DNA of 10,032 bases from JAWVZU01 sp033722075. GTDB lineage: Bacteria; Pseudomonadota; Gammaproteobacteria; Xanthomonadales; SZUA-38. Location of the stretch: assembly GCA_033722075.1 (NCBI GenBank), contig JAWVZU010000145.1, positions 1 to 10,032 on the forward strand. The letters are read 5' to 3'. Positions 6,286-10,032 of this stretch are shown here, one piece after another. Under the pieces are notes generated by a model. The model was not told where the DNA came from, ran no database searches, and saw only the letters and a list, made by a program, of their open reading frames with translations. Numbering within the stretch: position 1 is the stretch's first letter; each line of letters opens with the position of its first letter. Made by a program: the position numbers and the translations under genes.

Positions 6286-7049
6286 TCCGGCTCGAGAAAG
6301 TGACCGTCCATGGACCCGCCGCGCCGCTGATCGGCGATGTGTCCCTGACCGTCGACGCCGCCCCCCTGGTGATCATCGGACCGAGCGGCGCCGGAAAGAC
6401 GACGTTGCTGCACACGATGCTGGGCTTGAGACGTTACGATGGACGCATCCTCTTCGACGAGCAGCCGGCACACGAACTGTCGCGACGGGCCCGGGCGCGC
6501 TGGCTGGCCTGGCTGCCCCAGCAGGCGGTCCCCAGCGAACCGTTGGAGACGCTCGACTACCTGCTGGGCGCTCGCTTCGCCTATGACGAACCACGTGAAA
6601 CGAGTCGCGGCCTGATTCGCGAGGCCCTGGCGGACTGTGGTGTCGCCCATCTTGCCGAACGCCGGGTAACCGAGGTTTCCGGTGGCGAGTTCCAGCGCGT
6701 ACTGCTGGCGGGACTGCTCGCCCAGGATGCCCGCTACCTGCTGCTGGATGAACCGGCCAACCACCTCGATCCTGCCCTGCGGCTGACCTTGTATTCGTTG
6801 CTCGCCCGGCAGGTTCGCCAGGGCCGGGGATTGATTGCCGTGACCCATGAGATCGGCCTGATCACGGCGCTGGAGCAGGCCTGTGATGGACCATTGCAGG
6901 TGGTCGGACTGTCCGCCGGGCGATTGGCCTTCGTCGCGGCCTCGGACGACGCCGATCTGGATCAGCGTCTCAGCGAGCTCTACGGCATTCCTCATCGCCG
7001 CGTCGAGATCGACGGGAAGCGTTTCTTCCTGTCCGGACTGGGCTCATGA
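6282..7049 (+). CDS. ABC importer ATP-binding protein (BtuD/FecE-like)
   Basis: This 255-residue cytoplasmic ATPase should energise the FecCD-type permease encoded next to it. Motifs seen are Walker A GPSGAGKTT (33-41), Q-loop WLPQQ (78-82), signature VSGGEFQRVLLAG (132-144), Walker B YLLLDEPANHLDP (152-164) and switch histidine H189 in VTHE. The DEPANHLDP form and the EFQR signature are usual in BtuD and iron-chelate ATPases. The last 40 or so residues, ending KRFFLSGLGS, form a short accessory tail. Start ATG 6282 overlaps the stop of the binding-protein gene by four bases, and its own stop overlaps the permease start in the same way (7046-7049). The three subunits are therefore probably translated in a coupled manner from one mRNA. 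The substrate cannot be read from this subunit. Confidence 0.88.
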   Translation: MIRLEKVTVHGPAAPLIGDVSLTVDAAPLVIIGPSGAGKTTLLHTMLGLRRYDGRILFDEQPAHELSRRARARWLAWLPQQAVPSEPLETLDYLLGARFAYDEPRETSRGLIREALADCGVAHLAERRVTEVSGGEFQRVLLAGLLAQDARYLLLDEPANHLDPALRLTLYSLLARQVRQGRGLIAVTHEIGLITALEQACDGPLQVVGLSAGRLAFVAASDDADLDQRLSELYGIPHRRVEIDGKRFFLSGLGS

Positions 7050-7978
7050 AGGCCTGGCTCCTTCTGCTCCTCGCGACCGTGGTCGCCTGTGCCGCGGGGT
7101 TGTGGCTGGGCGGCGCGCCGGACGATTTCGTTCTATGGCAACTGCGCGTGCCCCGGGTGGCCATGGGTTGGCTGGTGGGCGCGACGATGGGTCTGGCCGG
7201 GGCCGTCTACCAGTGTCTTTTCGAGAATCCGCTGGCCACGCCGAGCACGGTCGGAACCACCGGCGGCGCCGCGCTCGGCGCCCTGGCCGCCACGGTCTTC
7301 CTGGGCCCTGGCACGGTGGCTGGGCTGTCGGTCGTCATCATCGCGGCCTTTGCCGGCGCGCTGGGTGTGACCGCAATCATCGCATTGATTGCATTCGGAT
7401 CCCGAGCCCGGATCAACGACGTGCTGCTGGCGGGGATTGCCATATCCCTGGCTGCCGGGGCGCTTTCGTCCGGCATCAAGTTCACTGCCGACATGGCGAG
7501 TACCATGCAGGCGGTGCGCTGGTCTCTGGGCAACCTGGCCCAGGTGGGTTACCAGAGGGTCTGGCTCATGCTGCCGTTCGCGCTGGTCGCCGGCGTGCTG
7601 ATGCTCGGCCTGACCCGCGAGCTCGCGGCGCTGGCGGGTGGGGAACTGAAAGCGCAGACGCAGGGCGTGGACGTGCGCCGTCTGCGGACCCTCGGCCTCG
7701 CGGCCGGATCGCTGGGGTTGGGGGCGGCGGTGGCGCTATGCGGCCCGATCGCCTTCGTCGGCCTGATCGTGCCCCATCTCGTTCGCGGCACCCTGGGCGC
7801 ATCCCGCCATGTCCTTCTGCCCGGATCCCTGATCGGCGGTGGCGCATTCCTGGTCGCCTGCGACACGCTTGCCCGGGTCGGTCTCGCCGATCGGGAAATA
7901 CCGGTGGGGGTCATCACCGCCGGTCTGGGGGCACCGCTGATCGTCTGGATCGTGGCCCGGCAGCGGAATCAGGCCTGA
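7046..7978 (+). CDS. ABC importer permease, FecCD/BtuC family
   Basis: This 310-residue polytopic inner-membrane protein is almost entirely hydrophobic. FecCD-family landmarks are LRVPRVAMGWLVGATMGLAG (33-52), then YQCLFENPLATPSTVGTTGG (55-74), GPIAFVGLIVPHLVR (233-247), which is the coupling region contacting the ATPase, and IPVGVITAGLGAPLIVWIVA (285-304). It should form a homodimeric pathway for a large chelate such as cobalamin, heme or a ferric siderophore. It is slightly shorter than typical family members (about 330 residues), mainly because the N-terminus is short. The ATG overlaps the preceding gene by four bases. It ends at 7978, one base before the stop of the convergent gene, so any terminator must lie inside coding sequence on the other strand; I see no obvious hairpin plus T-tract. 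Confidence 0.88.
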   Translation: MKAWLLLLLATVVACAAGLWLGGAPDDFVLWQLRVPRVAMGWLVGATMGLAGAVYQCLFENPLATPSTVGTTGGAALGALAATVFLGPGTVAGLSVVIIAAFAGALGVTAIIALIAFGSRARINDVLLAGIAISLAAGALSSGIKFTADMASTMQAVRWSLGNLAQVGYQRVWLMLPFALVAGVLMLGLTRELAALAGGELKAQTQGVDVRRLRTLGLAAGSLGLGAAVALCGPIAFVGLIVPHLVRGTLGASRHVLLPGSLIGGGAFLVACDTLARVGLADREIPVGVITAGLGAPLIVWIVARQRNQA

Positions 7979-7979
7979 C

Positions 7980-8465
7980 TCAAAGCGACTCGCACAAGGC
8001 CTCGGTCGTCAGAAGCCGCTCGATCTCGAACTCGTTGCTCAGACCTTCATCGAGGCTGTAGGAGACGGTGCCGCGGGTGCAATCCTGGAATGAAATCGTG
8101 AGCATGCCGGATTCGACCGTCTCCGTGGCCTGATTACTGTCGAAGGCCCCACCGGAGGTGACCGAAATCGGAATCTCGGCGGTGTCGCCCGCATAGTTGC
8201 CCTGGGCCGTGAGCCAGCGATGCTCCGGCGCACCGACCTTGCTGTCCAACGCCTCGTAGGTGAACCAGGCGATGAAAATGAACTGACCTTCCGGCTCGAC
8301 GTCGATCAGAAAACCCTGACCGGGCGTCTGCGGATTCAGCCAGGCGCCGGAGATGCCCTGGTTGATGGCGAAGGCGGAGCCCTTGACGGTGGCTTCGCCA
8401 GAATCGCTTGCGTTCGCAGAAACGAGCGCGAACAACATGAAAGTGGCTGGAATCAGACGGCTCAT
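7980..8465 (-). CDS. Small secreted protein: signal peptide plus one copy of an uncharacterised module
   Basis: This 161-residue protein has an N-terminal signal peptide (MSRLIPATFMLFALVSANA, cleavage likely after Ala19) followed by a single domain at 32-161. The domain is closely similar to the C-terminal domain of the upstream gene. Shared blocks include TPGQGFLI, the 14-residue KVGAPEHRWLTAQG, TSGG, YSLDEGLS and a C-terminal ALC/TLC cysteine. Two cysteines (129 and 158) are conserved between the copies and could form a disulfide. The pattern GAWxN...GQGFxI...AWFTY resembles a module I recall in secreted proteins of Xanthomonadales and Wenzhouxiangella; its function is unknown to me. Start ATG 8465 has GGAG (8474-8477) eight bases upstream. 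It shares four bases with the stop of the preceding gene, so the two are cotranscribed. Location is probably periplasmic or extracellular. Confidence 0.8.
   Translation of the reverse strand: MSRLIPATFMLFALVSANASDSGEATVKGSAFAINQGISGAWLNPQTPGQGFLIDVEPEGQFIFIAWFTYEALDSKVGAPEHRWLTAQGNYAGDTAEIPISVTSGGAFDSNQATETVESGMLTISFQDCTRGTVSYSLDEGLSNEFEIERLLTTEALCESL
7983..8372 (-). repeat. Tandem module copy 2 (about 130 codons)
   Basis: This segment encodes residues 32-161 of the small secreted protein and is homologous to 8480-8875. The best conserved DNA is around 8211-8230, where GTGAGCCAGCGATGCTCCGG differs by one base from the matching stretch near 8711-8730. The similarity extends over the whole domain at protein level, so this is an old gene or domain duplication and not a recent direct repeat. 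Confidence 0.75.
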
Positions 8466-9562
8466 GGAGAATTCTCCTGCAGGTCCTGACAGAGAGTTTC
8501 CGTCCCAGGAATGACGCGGGTGATGTGTATCTCACCGCTCAGCCCCTCATCCAGCGAGTAGCTGATGGCACCCTGTTCGCACGATTCGAAGGTCAAGGTC
8601 ATGCTGCCCACGGTTTCCGTATTCGTCATGTCGGAGGCATCGAATACGCCGCCGGAGGTGAGGGAAAGGGGCAGGTCGGCCGCGGAATCCCCGCTGTAGC
8701 CGCCTTGCGCCGTGAGCCAGCGATGTTCCGGCGCGCCCACCTTGGCCTGGTCGGCTTCGAAGGTGAACCAGGCGAGAAACAGGAATTCGGCCTCCGGGTC
8801 GACCTCGATGAGAAAACCCTGGCCCGGCGTCGCCTCGTTGAACCAGGCGCCGGTGATGCCCTGGTTGATGACGAACGCCGGTTCGCCGGCTCCTTCGGTG
8901 AAGGTCACCCGCAGCGTGGGGGGAGAAGCCCCCTCGCGGCTGCTGAAGCGCTTGGCCGATGAGCCGGACGTGTCTTCCGCCACCAGGATGAGGCCCTGGT
9001 TGGTTGCCGGATCATCGAGCCATCCCTGGACAAGGGCGACGAATTCCGGCGTGCTGGGAAAAGTATACGTAGCCGTCCCGGCTACGCTGGTCTCGGTCAG
9101 GGCGCTGCTGTCGAAATCTCCGCCGGGGTTGTCCCACCGCTGGTCGCTGAAGAACCGGTGGATCCACGTTGCATCACCGCTCTGGGCGCTGCCGCCGCTT
9201 CCCTGCTGGCCGGGCGCGACCGAACCGGCCTCGCCCCAATCGGCCTGGACTCGGTGGAGGCCTATGCTCACTGATCCGGCACGAGTGCGGTTCATGCGGA
9301 CTTCCAGTTCGACCGCGGTGATTTCGGAGCCGGCGGGGATGGCTTCCAGATCTTCGAATGCGACCAACCCCCGGCGGTCCTCACCGCGAGCCGTGCGGCC
9401 CACGAAGAAGGCGGAGCCGGCACCGTTGCTCAGGGAGCCATCGGTGCTCTCATAGAGCGTGTTGTCCCGGGTCGGTTCGATGCCGACCGTCGTCTGGCTG
9501 GCAGCGACGACCGACCAGAGCAACCCGGCGGAGAAGGCCGAAAGAACTACAATCCTGGACAT
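8462..9562 (-). CDS. Secreted DNRLRE-domain protein with a C-terminal copy of the same uncharacterised module
   Basis: From ATG 9562 this is a 366-residue secreted protein. A signal peptide (MSRIVVLSAFSAGLLWSVVA) ends near residue 21. Residues 26-222 look like a DNRLRE-type beta-sandwich: DNTLYESTDGSLSNGAG (33-49), then RRGLVAFEDLEAIPAGSEIT (63-82), EFVALVQGWLDDPATNQGLI (173-192) and KRFSSREGASPPTLRVTF (204-221). Such domains occur in bacterial surface or extracellular proteins. Residues 230-360 are the shared module, with Cys328 and Cys358. A Gly/Ser/Gln-rich loop lies at 114-130. An upstream in-frame ATG at 9610 would add MANARSVSISKPGILR. I reject it because it spoils the signal peptide, and because the 9562 start has the same GAATTCTCC leader and MSR beginning as the duplicate gene. 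The binding target is unknown. Confidence 0.8.
   Translation of the reverse strand: MSRIVVLSAFSAGLLWSVVAASQTTVGIEPTRDNTLYESTDGSLSNGAGSAFFVGRTARGEDRRGLVAFEDLEAIPAGSEITAVELEVRMNRTRAGSVSIGLHRVQADWGEAGSVAPGQQGSGGSAQSGDATWIHRFFSDQRWDNPGGDFDSSALTETSVAGTATYTFPSTPEFVALVQGWLDDPATNQGLILVAEDTSGSSAKRFSSREGASPPTLRVTFTEGAGEPAFVINQGITGAWFNEATPGQGFLIEVDPEAEFLFLAWFTFEADQAKVGAPEHRWLTAQGGYSGDSAADLPLSLTSGGVFDASDMTNTETVGSMTLTFESCEQGAISYSLDEGLSGEIHITRVIPGTETLCQDLQENSP
8466..8477 (-). promoter_or_regulatory. Palindromic ribosome-binding-site region of the small secreted protein
   Basis: GGAGAATTCTCC is a perfect 12-base palindrome lying directly before ATG 8465 on the minus strand. It contains the GGAG ribosome-binding site and also encodes the last residues (ENSP) of the upstream gene. 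Nine of its bases (GGAGAATTC on the + strand) recur at 9565-9573, just before the start of the longer paralogue. Confidence 0.5.
8480..8875 (-). repeat. Tandem module copy 1 (about 132 codons)
   Basis: This segment encodes residues 230-361 of the DNRLRE-domain protein and is homologous to 7983-8372. Conserved blocks run in the same order: TPGQGFLI, AWFTF, KVGAPEHRWLTAQG, TSGG, C-x-x-G, YSLDEGLSG and TLC. It differs from copy 2 by a two-residue length change, in the region between the TAQG and TETV blocks. Confidence 0.75.
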
Positions 9563-9621
9563 GCGGAGAATTCCCGGTTTGGATATAGATACAGACCGTG
9601 CGTTCGCCATGATCTTTCAGG

Positions 9622-10032
9622 TCAGCGCTGGACTCGCCGGAAAAACCAGGTCACGAACAGAGCGAAGGCGACCACGCCGGCGATCATCGCCAGCAGATCC
9701 GAACCATAGAAGCCGGTCCCGACGCCGTCCGGCTTGCGGCTCTGGACGAAGGCCACGGCCGCGATTCCGACACCCAGCAGCCCCTCTCCGCCAACGAATC
9801 CGCTGCCGAGCAGTACGCCCCGCTCGCGACGCAGTTCACGCTTTTCTGCCGACTTCGTCTTGCGCTCGATCCACCAGCGCAGCATCCCGCCGAGGAAGAT
9901 CGGCGTCATGGTGGAAACGGGCAGGTAGACACCCACTGCAAACGGCAGGGACGGAATTCGGAACAGCTCGCAGACAAAGGCAATGCCGATGCCGATGGCG
10001 ACCAGTCCCCAGGGCAGGTTCTGATCCAGGAC
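9622..10032 (-). CDS. OPT-family (oligopeptide/metal-chelate) transporter, C-terminal part (5' end outside window)
   Basis: The frame is open from the window edge to the TGA complementary to 9622-9624, giving 136 residues. The segment LPWGLVAIGIGIAFVCELF, then IPSLPFAVGVYLPVSTMTPI and FLGGMLRWWIER, is characteristic of the C-terminal region of OPT-family transporters. Next come a basic loop (KTKSAEKRELRRERG), GVLLGSGFVGGEGLLGVGIA, and a final membrane helix LLAMIAGVVAFALFVTWFF ending in RRVQR. OPT proteins are secondary transporters of oligopeptides or metal chelates. The substrate cannot be told from this part. The gap to the next gene is 59 bases with the 9562 start. No clear terminator or strong promoter is seen there, so cotranscription is possible but not shown. 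Confidence 0.85.
   Translation of the reverse strand, partial: VLDQNLPWGLVAIGIGIAFVCELFRIPSLPFAVGVYLPVSTMTPIFLGGMLRWWIERKTKSAEKRELRRERGVLLGSGFVGGEGLLGVGIAAVAFVQSRKPDGVGTGFYGSDLLAMIAGVVAFALFVTWFFRRVQR

Noticed and set aside
5400..6995. Long minus-strand open frame (531 codons) opposite the BtuF/BtuD-like genes
   Set aside because: It begins opposite the tRNA, gives an Arg/Ser-rich product without motifs, and lies against two genes with strong family signatures and ATGA overlap.
6883..8061. Plus-strand open frame (392 codons) over the permease gene
   Set aside because: It is out of frame with the FecCD permease and gives a Gly/Arg-rich low-complexity product; no domain is visible.
8712..9455. 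Plus-strand open frame (247 codons) opposite the DNRLRE-domain gene
   Set aside because: The minus-strand gene has a signal peptide and recognisable domains; the plus frame has none.
9580..9600. AT-rich TATCTATAT stretch (minus strand) as a promoter of the secreted-protein genes
   Set aside because: The -10 match is only four of six (TATATC) and no -35 is found at the right spacing. It is possible but not supported.
9563..9610. Upstream ATG 9610 as start of the DNRLRE-domain protein
   Set aside because: It has only a weak ribosome-binding site and adds 16 polar residues before a good signal peptide that starts at 9562.

Overview
The window is a GC-rich bacterial chromosomal segment, most likely from a gammaproteobacterium. 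Three things suggest this: long-form PstC and PstA permeases, a CCA-encoding tRNA-Gly(CCC) resembling the E. coli glyU type, and secreted proteins with a C-terminal module I associate with Xanthomonadales/Wenzhouxiangella-like bacteria. The last association is from memory and uncertain. I see no mobile element, CRISPR array, rRNA or phage gene. Genes are tightly packed and no gene-free stretch exceeds 100 bases.

Left part (1-5282, + strand): a phosphate-uptake cluster. It opens with the 3' end of pstS (periplasmic phosphate-binding protein), followed by a strong intrinsic-terminator-like hairpin. Then come pstC, pstA and pstB, which overlap and complete the high-affinity PstSCAB transporter. 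Where phoU is often found, the next gene encodes a short-form AMP nucleosidase, then a small membrane protein of unknown function. This suggests that phosphate import and adenine-nucleotide turnover are expressed together.

Middle (5287-7978, + strand): a tRNA-Gly(CCC) gene with a possible promoter, followed after only 16 bases by a three-gene ABC importer of the cobalamin/siderophore/heme class. It has a lipoprotein binding protein (BtuF-like), an ATPase (BtuD-like) and a FecCD-type permease (BtuC-like), with two ATGA start/stop overlaps. No cobalamin riboswitch is visible, so the substrate is not proven.

Right part (7980-10032, - strand): genes converging on the importer with a single base between the stop codons. 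Reading leftward, there is the C-terminus of an OPT-family transporter, then a secreted protein with an N-terminal DNRLRE-like domain and a C-terminal module of about 130 residues. Next, overlapping by ATGA, is a small secreted protein that is a signal peptide plus a second copy of the same module. The duplicated module, with a conserved cysteine pair and no function I can name, is the least explained element in the window.
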